5,549 nt of DNA from CAVPLU01 sp050012535 (GTDB taxonomy: Archaea; Thermoproteota; Bathyarchaeia; 40CM-2-53-6), in the NCBI GenBank assembly GCA_050012535.1, contig JBEKGZ010000098.1, positions 1 through 5,549 of the forward strand, in the 5' to 3' direction. Positions 1 through 5,187 of the stretch are shown here, in pieces. The notes beneath the pieces are model-generated. The model searched no databases and was not told where the DNA came from. It saw only the letters and a program-made list of their open reading frames with translations. Each line of letters starts with the position of its first letter. Positions within the stretch are counted from its first letter, which is position 1. The position numbers and the translations under genes were made by a program.

Positions 1-582
1 TACCGCTGGAGTGGCTACTCTCTGGCCAAAGGGAAAGCTTTCATCAACATCGAGAACGTGGTCGCGTCGGCAACGCTGAAACAGAACATTGACCTGAACT
101 CAATTGTCCGCGTCTTCCCAGGAGTCGAATACAGACCCGAGCAATTCCCCGGGCTTGTCTATCGTCTCAAGAAACCAAAGACCGCGACGCTAATCTTCAG
201 TTCTGGGAAGATGGTGTGTACTGGCGCAAAGTCGGAGAGGCACTCAAGGAAAGCAGTCACAAAGGTTGTCGACGAACTCAAGAGGAATGGGATAGTCATC
301 TTAGGAAAGTCGGAGATCCAAATACAGAACATCGTCGCCTCCGTCGGACTCGGCGGGAGAATTGACCTTGAGAAATCAACATACTCGCTGAAGAGAACAA
401 TGTACGAACCGGAACAGTTCCCGGGCCTGATCTACAGGATGGACGATCCAAAAGTAGTAATCCTCCTTTTCGCAAGCGGCAAACTAGTTTGTACGGGCGC
501 GAAGAAGGAGGCCGAAGTCCACAGAGCTGTCGCAAAACTGCAGGAGACCCTGGAAGAGAAGGGACTGATAAGCTACGCCTAA
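1..582 (+). CDS. tbp: TATA-box-binding protein (TBP), 5' end outside the window
   Basis: General archaeal transcription factor that binds and bends the promoter TATA box and recruits TFB and RNA polymerase. Two direct repeats are plain. Counting from the GTG at 58, QFPGLVYRL (29-37) and SSGKMVCTGAK (48-58) recur as QFPGLIYRM (120-128) and ASGKLVCTGAK (139-149), which is the TBP saddle. The frame is open from base 1, and the first beta strand (FINIENVVASATL) begins upstream of the GTG at 58, so that GTG would truncate the fold. No ATG, GTG or TTG occurs in frame in 1-57, so I treat the gene as 5'-partial. The visible part is 193 residues, close to the usual archaeal length of 180-200. The 13 residues before the fold (YRWSGYSLAKGKA) are not a typical TBP start and may be a lineage-specific tail. 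Stop is TAA at 580-582. Identity is secure; the N-terminus is not. Confidence 0.96.
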   Translation, partial: YRWSGYSLAKGKAFINIENVVASATLKQNIDLNSIVRVFPGVEYRPEQFPGLVYRLKKPKTATLIFSSGKMVCTGAKSERHSRKAVTKVVDELKRNGIVILGKSEIQIQNIVASVGLGGRIDLEKSTYSLKRTMYEPEQFPGLIYRMDDPKVVILLFASGKLVCTGAKKEAEVHRAVAKLQETLEEKGLISYA

Positions 583-602
583 CGCAACGTTGTAGACCCC
601 GT

Positions 603-621
603 TCTAGTCTAGACTCTAGAC
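603..621. repeat. Clustered TCTAG palindromes downstream of the TBP gene
   Basis: TCTAG occurs three times in 19 bases. The 10-bp segment at 606-615 (AGTCTAGACT) is a perfect palindrome, and TCTAGA follows at 615-620. An 8-bp palindrome, CAACGTTG, lies just upstream at 585-592, directly after the TBP stop. These could be operator half-sites for the next gene or part of the TBP 3' end. There is no T-run typical of an archaeal terminator. The symmetry is seen directly; any function is a guess. Confidence 0.4.
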
Positions 622-782
622 AAGCCACCAGCTCGTGTTTCCTGCTCCGGAAGAGTGTCTTCTGAAGAAGCGCACCTTGTCCTGACGTGAGAGCCCATTC
701 GATTCTAGGACTAACCAATCAAGACCAACAGACAGATATGGAAAAACCGAAGGTCTTTCCCTCGTCGGATCAAGACCGGTAG

Positions 783-1994
783 ATGGTAATGGATCAGCAA
801 AGCGTTGGGAAAGCAGTTCCACGCGAACTGATCGAGATGCTCGCTGCCGCGACCCTGATTTTCATCGTGGGCGTATGGGAACACCTACCTGCAGTAGTTC
901 CAAGTCACTATACCGATGTCGTAAGCGTCTTCTGGCGCGATGGGATTGGAACGGGCCCACACCTAATACCCTATTATCAGTTCACTTTCGAGTACCCTGT
1001 GCTAGTCGGCATACTTGTGTACTTGACATCCTCGATACGACTGTATGTGCCAGATCTCTCAGTCGCGCTGAACTATTACGTCTTGGCAATGGATGCCGTA
1101 CTCTACGTTTTCACAATCGGAACGGTCGTCGTCGTCTACAAGATAGCCGATTTGGTTGGACTTGAAAAGTCAAGGATCTGGAAGGCTTTCCTGATTGTTC
1201 CTTCCTTTCTCATGTTTACAGTCTACAACTGGGACATCATCGCGATTTTTTTTGCGACCGTATCGATCTACTTCTACCTAAAAGGTGACAAGACGAGGTC
1301 ATGGCTCAGTCTCGGACTGGGCATCTCGGCGAAGCTCTACCCGTGCATGCTGATCCCGGTTTACATGCTTGAAGAGAGTAGCTGGAAGGGCAGATTGAAA
1401 GCCCTCTTGGCGCCGCTTTCAGTGTTCGTCGTTCTCAATCTACCCTTCATTCTTGCGAACTTCTCCGGCTGGTTCGAAACCTGGAAGTTCCACGCAGGAT
1501 GGGGCATTGAAGATTCCTGGCTTGTATTCCTGTTCAACCAGATGGATCCGAACGCACACTACTTGGCTCTGACGGTACTTCTCTACTTGGTCTACAAAGG
1601 CGTCACCGGCACTTTCAGGAAACAATACAAGGATCGGCCGACGAGACTAATTGAACGCTCTTTCCTCATGAATATCGCATGGCTCGTCGGCAACTACGTC
1701 GTCACCCCACAGATGGGACTCATGCTTCTACCATTCTATGTCCTCATCCCAAGCATCTCGTTGCCGATCATATATGTCGCTGAAATCATGAACGCACTCA
1801 TTATCGTGGTGTGGTTCAGTTCCCCGCTAAACCTGGGAAATCCCACCTCGCCCGCAAGCCCGGCGCAGTGGTTCGCAGCAGGACGCCAGCTAATCTGGCT
1901 GGGCCTCTTCATCAAGACGATCTATCCGACCCAAACGAGGGCTATCCTTCGAGGTTTCATGAGAAGGCTAAGCGAACCCCTTTCCCAGAGTTGA
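783..1994 (+). CDS. Polytopic membrane protein, probable GT87/DUF2029-type glycosyltransferase
   Basis: 403 residues with roughly nine to eleven hydrophobic segments, including about 17-38, 71-82, 95-121, 132-165, 172-195, 206-227, 258-272, 290-345 and 368-384. The layout fits a GT-C glycosyltransferase, which would use a polyprenyl-phosphate sugar donor and act on the outer face of the cytoplasmic membrane. Family-like signals are an aromatic-rich first loop with an acidic residue (HYTDVV) and then FEYPVLVGIL, resembling the 'Y.YPP' motif. The core stretch NWDIIAIFF, a GxxxG-rich helix and AKLYPCMLIPVYM resemble the DUF2029 'K..P..L.P' signature. The substrate (lipid, S-layer glycan or polysaccharide) cannot be read from sequence. 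ATGs at 783 and 789 are both possible; neither has a strong Shine-Dalgarno, and I kept the longer. It stands alone, 200 bp after TBP. The membrane call is firm; the family call is moderate and from memory of the motifs. Confidence 0.8.
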   Translation: MVMDQQSVGKAVPRELIEMLAAATLIFIVGVWEHLPAVVPSHYTDVVSVFWRDGIGTGPHLIPYYQFTFEYPVLVGILVYLTSSIRLYVPDLSVALNYYVLAMDAVLYVFTIGTVVVVYKIADLVGLEKSRIWKAFLIVPSFLMFTVYNWDIIAIFFATVSIYFYLKGDKTRSWLSLGLGISAKLYPCMLIPVYMLEESSWKGRLKALLAPLSVFVVLNLPFILANFSGWFETWKFHAGWGIEDSWLVFLFNQMDPNAHYLALTVLLYLVYKGVTGTFRKQYKDRPTRLIERSFLMNIAWLVGNYVVTPQMGLMLLPFYVLIPSISLPIIYVAEIMNALIIVVWFSSPLNLGNPTSPASPAQWFAAGRQLIWLGLFIKTIYPTQTRAILRGFMRRLSEPLSQS

Positions 1995-2206
1995 AGACTG
2001 ACTTTGGCACGAGGCTGAACGCCCCATTCTCGGTATGAAGCCGGATCGTCCAATGCGGGGGCACTCTGTTCACAGACCGGCAGTTTGCTGCAATAGAATC
2101 GGTAGGTCTTAGACTCTTACGAAAGCGATAACAGAGAGGAGCTAGCCTTCGTTCATCGTACAAAGGCCTCGCTTTTCGCTACAGTTTTACTCGTAGCCAC
2201 ACTAAT

Positions 2207-2650
2207 ATGGATGCTGACATATCGCCGGGAGTCGTGTGCCAGACGATGGACGAATTGGAGCAGATAAGGACACGTAAGATCGCTGAGATGATGAATCGAC
2301 CTGAGAAGCCTCAGGAATCATCTCGGAACGTAGGGCCCGCCGTGCTGACTGACGCGAATTTCGACTCGGCGATAAAGGCAAACCCCGTGGTTGTGGTAGA
2401 CTGTTGGGCTGCCTGGTGCTACCCTTGTCGGATGATCGCGCCCATCGTCGACGAGCTGGCGACTCAATATGGCTCGAAGGCTCTATTTGCAAAATTGAAC
2501 GTAGACGATAATCCGGCCGCTGCAATGAAGTACTCAATCGAGAGCATCCCCACGATTCTCATTATCAAAGACGGAGTCGAGGTAGAACGAATTATCGGGG
2601 CACTCCCAAAGCAGCAGATTGAAGCCGTGCTCAGAAAGTACGTGTCGTGA
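2207..2650 (+). CDS. Thioredoxin with variant WCYPC active site and N-terminal extension
   Basis: Cytoplasmic thiol-disulfide oxidoreductase of the thioredoxin fold, 147 residues against about 105 for a minimal thioredoxin. The fold spans about 44-146. Buried Asp65, Trp67 and Trp70 precede the redox pair C71-Y-P-C74, and cis-Pro115 lies in SIPT. The usual CGPC is replaced by CYPC, and the normal Phe of DFWA is Cys66, giving a third cysteine near the active site; Cys11 is a fourth. The first 43 residues are an added charged region with MDELEQIRTRKIAEMM at 14-29, probably one helix. A second ATG at 2246 (Met14) would start the protein exactly at that helix and is a real alternative. I kept 2207 because a TATA-like AGTTTTAC at 2183-2190 could give a leaderless or very short-leader message. 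It stands alone between non-coding stretches of 212 and 251 bp. The tyrosine should shift redox potential or partner choice, so electron donor and targets are unknown. Confidence 0.93.
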   Translation: MDADISPGVVCQTMDELEQIRTRKIAEMMNRPEKPQESSRNVGPAVLTDANFDSAIKANPVVVVDCWAAWCYPCRMIAPIVDELATQYGSKALFAKLNVDDNPAAAMKYSIESIPTILIIKDGVEVERIIGALPKQQIEAVLRKYVS

Positions 2651-2770
2651 CATCTACCTCGCTGTTGACTAGGTCTACACGAACACTTGTGCGCGCAGGG
2701 ACAAGATTGAACGCTCCTAACAAGGCGTTTGTGAACGCGGCATACTAGATGGGGGGCAGGCTCTCGAAAA

Positions 2771-2794
2771 ATGGCGATGTAGACCTCTCGCCAT
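2771..2794. repeat. 7-bp perfect inverted repeat (hairpin) in non-coding DNA
   Basis: ATGGCGA at 2771-2777 pairs perfectly with TCGCCAT at 2788-2794 around a 10-nt loop. It lies in the 251-bp gap between the convergent ends of the thioredoxin and RAM-domain genes. No T-run follows it, so it is not a classical intrinsic terminator. It could be part of a 3' UTR or small RNA, or chance. I saw no open frame of convincing composition in 2651-2901. Confidence 0.35.
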
Positions 2795-2901
2795 CGTAAC
2801 GCTACCCTAGTTATGGCATGACACAAGAATGGCCGCAAGCGTCGATAGCGCAAGGTGGCCTGCGGAGGCTACGAGGATCAGGCTGGGTAGGGTGACGCTA
2901 G

Positions 2902-3153
2902 CTAGTTCTGAACCCCGGAGGAGATTAGAGTCGAGGTTCTTGTCACGCCTGGCAACTTGCGGGCCATAGTGACTGTTTCATCCATCAGCATGACATCGCC
3001 GAGTTCGATCCTTGCAACGACGTCGTATTCCCCGTAAACGACCTGTGCTTCTGTGATGCCAGGCAGTCTTCTCAGTTCCTTTGCCACACCATGTTCCTTG
3101 CCGACATCAACCAATAGCAACAGATAGGACACGAGAGGTTTCACCGGTGACAT
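2902..3153 (-). CDS. Stand-alone Lrp/AsnC ligand-binding (RAM) domain protein
   Basis: 83 residues, the size of one RAM (AsnC_trans_reg) domain with no helix-turn-helix. The beta-alpha-beta-beta-alpha-beta order is visible. A strand (SYLLLLVDV) leads to a helix (KEHGVAKELRRL), then PGITEAQVVYGEYDVVARIEL containing the family 'GxxD' turn. A second helix (MDETVTMARKL) and PGVTRTSTLI follow. Such proteins form dimers or larger rings that bind amino acids or other small ligands, and may pair with a full-length Lrp to modulate it. Without a DNA-binding domain it cannot be a repressor alone. The start is taken as ATG at 3153; a TTG two codons upstream (3159) is possible but less likely. It is divergent from the oxidoreductase gene, sharing a 171-bp spacer, so coordinated regulation is plausible. 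Family call is good; the ligand is unknown. Confidence 0.88.
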   Translation of the reverse strand: MSPVKPLVSYLLLLVDVGKEHGVAKELRRLPGITEAQVVYGEYDVVARIELGDVMLMDETVTMARKLPGVTRTSTLISSGVQN

Positions 3154-3201
3154 GCTCAATCGATGACATGTTCGGTGAAGAAAACGTTTGCTAAGATAGC
3201 T

Positions 3202-3208
3202 GATATAG
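3202..3208 (-). promoter_or_regulatory. Candidate TATA box for the RAM-domain gene
   Basis: On the minus strand this reads CTATATC, an AT-rich hexamer core typical of archaeal TATA boxes. With the usual 24-28 nt spacing, transcription would begin near 3179 and leave a leader of about 26 nt before the ATG at 3153. This is a motif match only. Confidence 0.35.
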
Positions 3209-3277
3209 TGGATTCAAACAAGACTGATAGATCACGTGAGCCAATTTCCCATCCGTTGAGCCTTCCGAAGCGCATGT

Positions 3278-3287
3278 CATATCTTTA
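3278..3287 (+). promoter_or_regulatory. Candidate TATA box for the Gfo/Idh gene
   Basis: CATATCTTTA lies about 43 nt before the ATG at 3325. A start of transcription about 26 nt downstream (near 3308) would fall after the GTG at 3289 and the ATG at 3292, but before the GGTGA ribosome-binding site at 3315-3319. If this box is used, translation must begin at 3325. Confidence 0.33.
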
Positions 3288-3314
3288 GGTGATGCTGCAC
3301 AATCAAGAGCATTC

Positions 3315-3319
3315 GGTGA
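3315..3319 (+). promoter_or_regulatory. Shine-Dalgarno site that favours the ATG at 3325
   Basis: GGTGA is complementary to the 3' end of 16S rRNA and sits 5 nt before the ATG at 3325. The upstream candidates (GTG 3289, ATG 3292) have only an AGGTG that touches or overlaps the start codon, too close to work. This site and the conserved N-terminus decide the start. Confidence 0.5.
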
Positions 3320-3324
3320 AACAT

Positions 3325-4299
3325 ATGGAAAGCTTCGGGATTGCCGGCTTCGGAGGCAGGGGAAAACTCATTGGGCGGAAACTCACCGAACTCGGCTTCA
3401 CGATCCAAGGGGTCTACGACTCGAACCCGGCTCAACTGAGCAACGCTCCGTTTCAAACCTTCACAGATCTCGATGCCTTGCTTAGGCTTGATTTGTCTGT
3501 GCTTGCGATCGCGACATGGCCATCAAGTCATGCCAAGATTGCAGAAAGAGCTCTTGAACGAGGCCTCGACGTCTTCGTCGAGAAGCCGATGGGCGCGACT
3601 CTCGCCCAGAGCCTCCAGATAGTTCAGGCGCAGAGGCGATCTGGAAGGCTAGTTGTCGTTGGCTATGTTGAACGCGTCAACCCGGCAATCGTGAAGTTGA
3701 GCGAAGTCGCGGAGCTATCGGAAGTTGTCAGGTCAAGAGAGATACGTATTGGCATGTCACCACTGTCGACTAGTGAAGATGGCGTGCTCTTAGACTTGGG
3801 CTCACATGGCATAGACATGGGATATCATCTCTTCCACGCAGAGCCTAAGGTCAAGAGTGCAGTTCTGACAGCTGAGCAAGAAGGAAAGCCGGATTACGAG
3901 GCGATGGTTGAGCTTGACTATGGACGTACAAGATCGAATATCGAGGTTCGCCGCGCGAACATTCGCAGGCGTCGCCTCGAACTCGACACCGACCGGGAGT
4001 ACTACGAAGTCACTTACACACCAGCCGCTCTCAAGATCGGGTTCTCGCCGCCGAGGCTCGGCAAGAGGCCACAAAGCTTCGAGGACCTTGAGCAGCTCTC
4101 GAAAAATGTCGAAACAGCATTTGATGTCCCAAGGAAAGAACCTATCAGCGTGATGCTTCAGGACTTTGCGGAATCTGTCAGGAAGGGATCAGTCGTCGAA
4201 CCGCTGTGCAGCGCCGAAGAAGCACTTGTCACGGCGAAAGCGATCGACGACGCCAGAAAAGTGGCGGGTCGCAGGTTCGTCAAGAAAGCCGGTAGCTGA
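3325..4299 (+). CDS. Gfo/Idh/MocA-family NAD(P)-dependent oxidoreductase
   Basis: 324 residues, normal for this family of sugar, inositol and sugar-nucleotide dehydrogenases. The Rossmann domain opens with GIAGFGGRG (5-13), the GxGxxG dinucleotide loop. The family signature EKPMG is at 86-90, its Lys87 the usual catalytic or cofactor-positioning lysine. Next comes VGYVERVNPA (112-121), the conserved 'G..xRfNP' strand. The catalytic region is at 157-164 (DLGSHGID), with Asp157, His161 and Asp164 in the expected places. The C-terminal half (about 125-310) is the alpha/beta substrate and oligomerisation domain. The start at 3325 puts the Rossmann strand at residue 4, as in most relatives, and has a GGTGA site; two earlier starts (3289, 3292) would add 11-12 residues unlike the family. 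It is divergent from the RAM gene and 46 bp upstream of the ABM gene, probably in one operon. Family is firm; the substrate is not readable. Confidence 0.93.
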   Translation: MESFGIAGFGGRGKLIGRKLTELGFTIQGVYDSNPAQLSNAPFQTFTDLDALLRLDLSVLAIATWPSSHAKIAERALERGLDVFVEKPMGATLAQSLQIVQAQRRSGRLVVVGYVERVNPAIVKLSEVAELSEVVRSREIRIGMSPLSTSEDGVLLDLGSHGIDMGYHLFHAEPKVKSAVLTAEQEGKPDYEAMVELDYGRTRSNIEVRRANIRRRRLELDTDREYYEVTYTPAALKIGFSPPRLGKRPQSFEDLEQLSKNVETAFDVPRKEPISVMLQDFAESVRKGSVVEPLCSAEEALVTAKAIDDARKVAGRRFVKKAGS

Positions 4300-4345
4300 C
4301 ATAAGCGACGTTGCTTTTGGCACGGGATACAGTGGAGATGGAAGG

Positions 4346-4633
4346 ATGCTGGTCGATATGTATCGAGTTTCGTGCTTTGACGGGAATGCGACCGAGGACA
4401 TTGCCGGTGCACTCAAACGTATTCAAGAGGGCTTCAAGGGCACACACGGATGCCTAGGGCAGAGGCTACTCAGAGATCTTGAGCATCAGGAGGACTTCAT
4501 AGTTGTTAGCTACTGGCGTGACAAAGAAAGCTTGGCAAGGGCGAGTGCACTGCACGCTGCCATCGATGAGGCTCTCGGCCTCCTCAGGGTCAAGACAATA
4601 GCGAATGTTTACGACATCATTCAAGAGTTGTAG
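4346..4633 (+). CDS. Small ABM-fold (antibiotic biosynthesis monooxygenase-like) protein
   Basis: 95 residues matching one dimeric alpha/beta-barrel ABM domain. The strand MLVDMYRVSC (1-10) is followed by a helix at 15-30, then GCLGQRLLRDLEHQEDFIVVSYW (35-57) with the hallmark Trp57. The segment RDKESLARASALH (58-70) ends in the conserved His70, and a final strand (about 84-93) closes the barrel. Relatives are cofactor-free monooxygenases, heme-degrading enzymes and many uncharacterised small proteins; the sequence does not separate these. The open frame runs upstream into the end of the oxidoreductase gene, but that part is out-of-frame shadow. The ATG at 4346 has GGAG at 4334-4337, 8 nt away. 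Its 46-bp distance from the oxidoreductase suggests co-transcription and possibly linked substrate chemistry. The 3' end overlaps the convergent gene by 13 bp. Confidence 0.83.
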   Translation: MLVDMYRVSCFDGNATEDIAGALKRIQEGFKGTHGCLGQRLLRDLEHQEDFIVVSYWRDKESLARASALHAAIDEALGLLRVKTIANVYDIIQEL

Positions 4634-4938
4634 GCTGTCCGCGGGTCATCGATCAAGTCCTTCTGAGGCACCTCGAAGTGGAGCATGGTCTTCTTCTCGT
4701 CGCGGAAGATCGCAGTAGGTCGCACCCCGATCATGAAGGTTTCAATACATCTTCCTTGTCGGACATGTATCCAAATGCTCTCTCCCCAAGTCTGCGTGTC
4801 TGCTCTATCGAGAAGGAGACGAAAGATGCGGCGCATGACAAGCGACCCATGCGCTAGCGACTCGTTGGCCGCTGGATCATTGATGAGCAAGATCTCGGCC
4901 TTCCCACGGAACTGAATGCTCTTCGGCGGAGCGGGCAC
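4621..4938 (-). CDS. Hypothetical protein, unrecognised
   Basis: 105 residues from a GTG at 4938; no ATG exists upstream in this frame before the stop at 4980-4978. I do not recognise a family. The protein looks soluble, with no signal peptide or membrane helix. It seems to be a mixed alpha/beta domain: a strand (KAEILLIND), a helix (HGSLVMRRIFRLLLDRA) and strands (SIWIHVRQ, ETFMIGVRPTAIF, KTMLHFEVP). The ending DDPRTAYNS is polar. The in-frame sequence just upstream is Pro/Val-rich, so the real start could be slightly different. It follows the tRNA-Ser gene on the same strand by 99 bp, with a TATA-like CGTATATTC at 5029-5021. It is convergent with the ABM gene and overlaps its last 13 bases. 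Residue composition and length argue for a real gene; opposite-strand frames here look like shadows. Confidence 0.6.
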   Translation of the reverse strand: MPAPPKSIQFRGKAEILLINDPAANESLAHGSLVMRRIFRLLLDRADTQTWGESIWIHVRQGRCIETFMIGVRPTAIFRDEKKTMLHFEVPQKDLIDDPRTAYNS

Positions 4939-5020
4939 CGGTGGCCACGGTACTGGTACTGGACCGCGACGCGCGGATCACGTCGAACGTTGCGAGCTTT
5001 CGCAGTTTTAGCGCTAGTGG

Positions 5021-5029
5021 GAATATACG
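5021..5029 (-). promoter_or_regulatory. Candidate TATA box for the hypothetical gene at 4621-4938
   Basis: The minus strand reads CGTATATTC just 8 nt beyond the tRNA CCA. It would place transcription start near 5000 and give a leader of about 60 nt to the GTG at 4938. A second AT-rich run (GCTAAAAC, 5012-5005) is also possible. Alternatively the T-rich stretch only ends the tRNA transcript. Confidence 0.25.
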
Positions 5030-5086
5030 AAAGGTCTGGCGCCGGGAGAGGGATTCGAACCCCCGAGGCCCAAAGGGCCACAGGCT

Positions 5087-5110
5087 TTCCTGACGCGCGT
5101 TCGTGGCGGA
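5087..5110 (-). other. tRNA-Ser intron 3 (24 nt), canonical position 37/38
   Basis: Classic anticodon-loop BHB site. Exon CTTG (32-35) pairs with CAGG at 5092-5089, one G-U. Bulges are AG|T and AA|A. The outer helix is the full 5-bp anticodon stem, and an inner CGC/GCG helix (5108-5106 with 5096-5094) follows a C-U mismatch. Position 37/38 is the commonest intron site in archaeal tRNAs. Confidence 0.88.
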
Positions 5111-5126
5111 CTCAAGGCCTGCGCCT

Positions 5127-5149
5127 GTAGACCGCCCATCTTGGGACGC
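5127..5149 (-). other. tRNA-Ser intron 2 (23 nt), in the D-loop
   Basis: BHB-like site in the D-loop, about position 21/22. Exon GGAT pairs with intron GTCT (5132-5129) with two G-U pairs. Bulges are TA|G and AC|A. The intron's own stem is strong: CGTCC (5148-5144) with GGGCG (5137-5133), loop CAAGAT. The outer helix is weak (one T-G pair), so this is the relaxed form of the motif. Removal yields loop GAGTGGATTAA. Other cut points that also give a D-loop were tried and have fewer central pairs. Confidence 0.75.
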
Positions 5150-5163
5150 TAATCCACTCGGCC

Positions 5164-5186
5164 TTCGGGATGCGAGCGTTTCTCAT
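5164..5186 (-). other. tRNA-Ser intron 1 (23 nt), between positions 8 and 9
   Basis: BHB site. Exon bases C3-G6 (CGGG) pair perfectly with CCCG at 5169-5166 inside the intron. The 5' bulge is AT|A and the 3' bulge AA|G. An inner stem GAG/CTC (5184-5182 with 5176-5174) closes the intron loop, and exon C2-G1 can pair with GC of exon 2. The same CGGG is needed for the mature acceptor stem, so the two folds exclude each other. Splicing here restores T8 and G9. Confidence 0.82.
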
Positions 5187-5187
5187 A

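Noticed and set aside
296..718. 140-residue minus-strand frame opposite TBP
   Set aside because: Arg/Ser-rich low-quality composition typical of the antisense of a coding gene; the TBP frame explains this DNA.
1995..2206. Possible RNA gene in the 212-bp gap after the membrane protein
   Set aside because: Short complementary words were seen (ACGAAAG and CTTCGT) but no extended fold, tRNA arms or repeat.
2464..2853. 129-residue minus-strand frame over the thioredoxin 3' end and gap
   Set aside because: Rich in Cys, Arg and His with no domain pattern; half of it is antisense to the clear thioredoxin gene.
3160..3230. Possible C/D box guide RNA (GATGA and two CTGA words)
   Set aside because: The C box is imperfect and no convincing C'/D' pair at the right spacing is present; the words sit in a divergent promoter region.
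4166..4345. Longer N-terminus for the ABM protein
   Set aside because: This part is out of frame inside the end of the oxidoreductase gene and has no ABM homology; ATG 4346 with GGAG at 4334-4337 is a better start.
5111..5135. tRNA-Leu reading with anticodon CAG or GAG in the same region
   Set aside because: It breaks U33 or the purine at 37 and leaves no matching anticodon stem; the discriminator G and the spliced fold support serine UGA.
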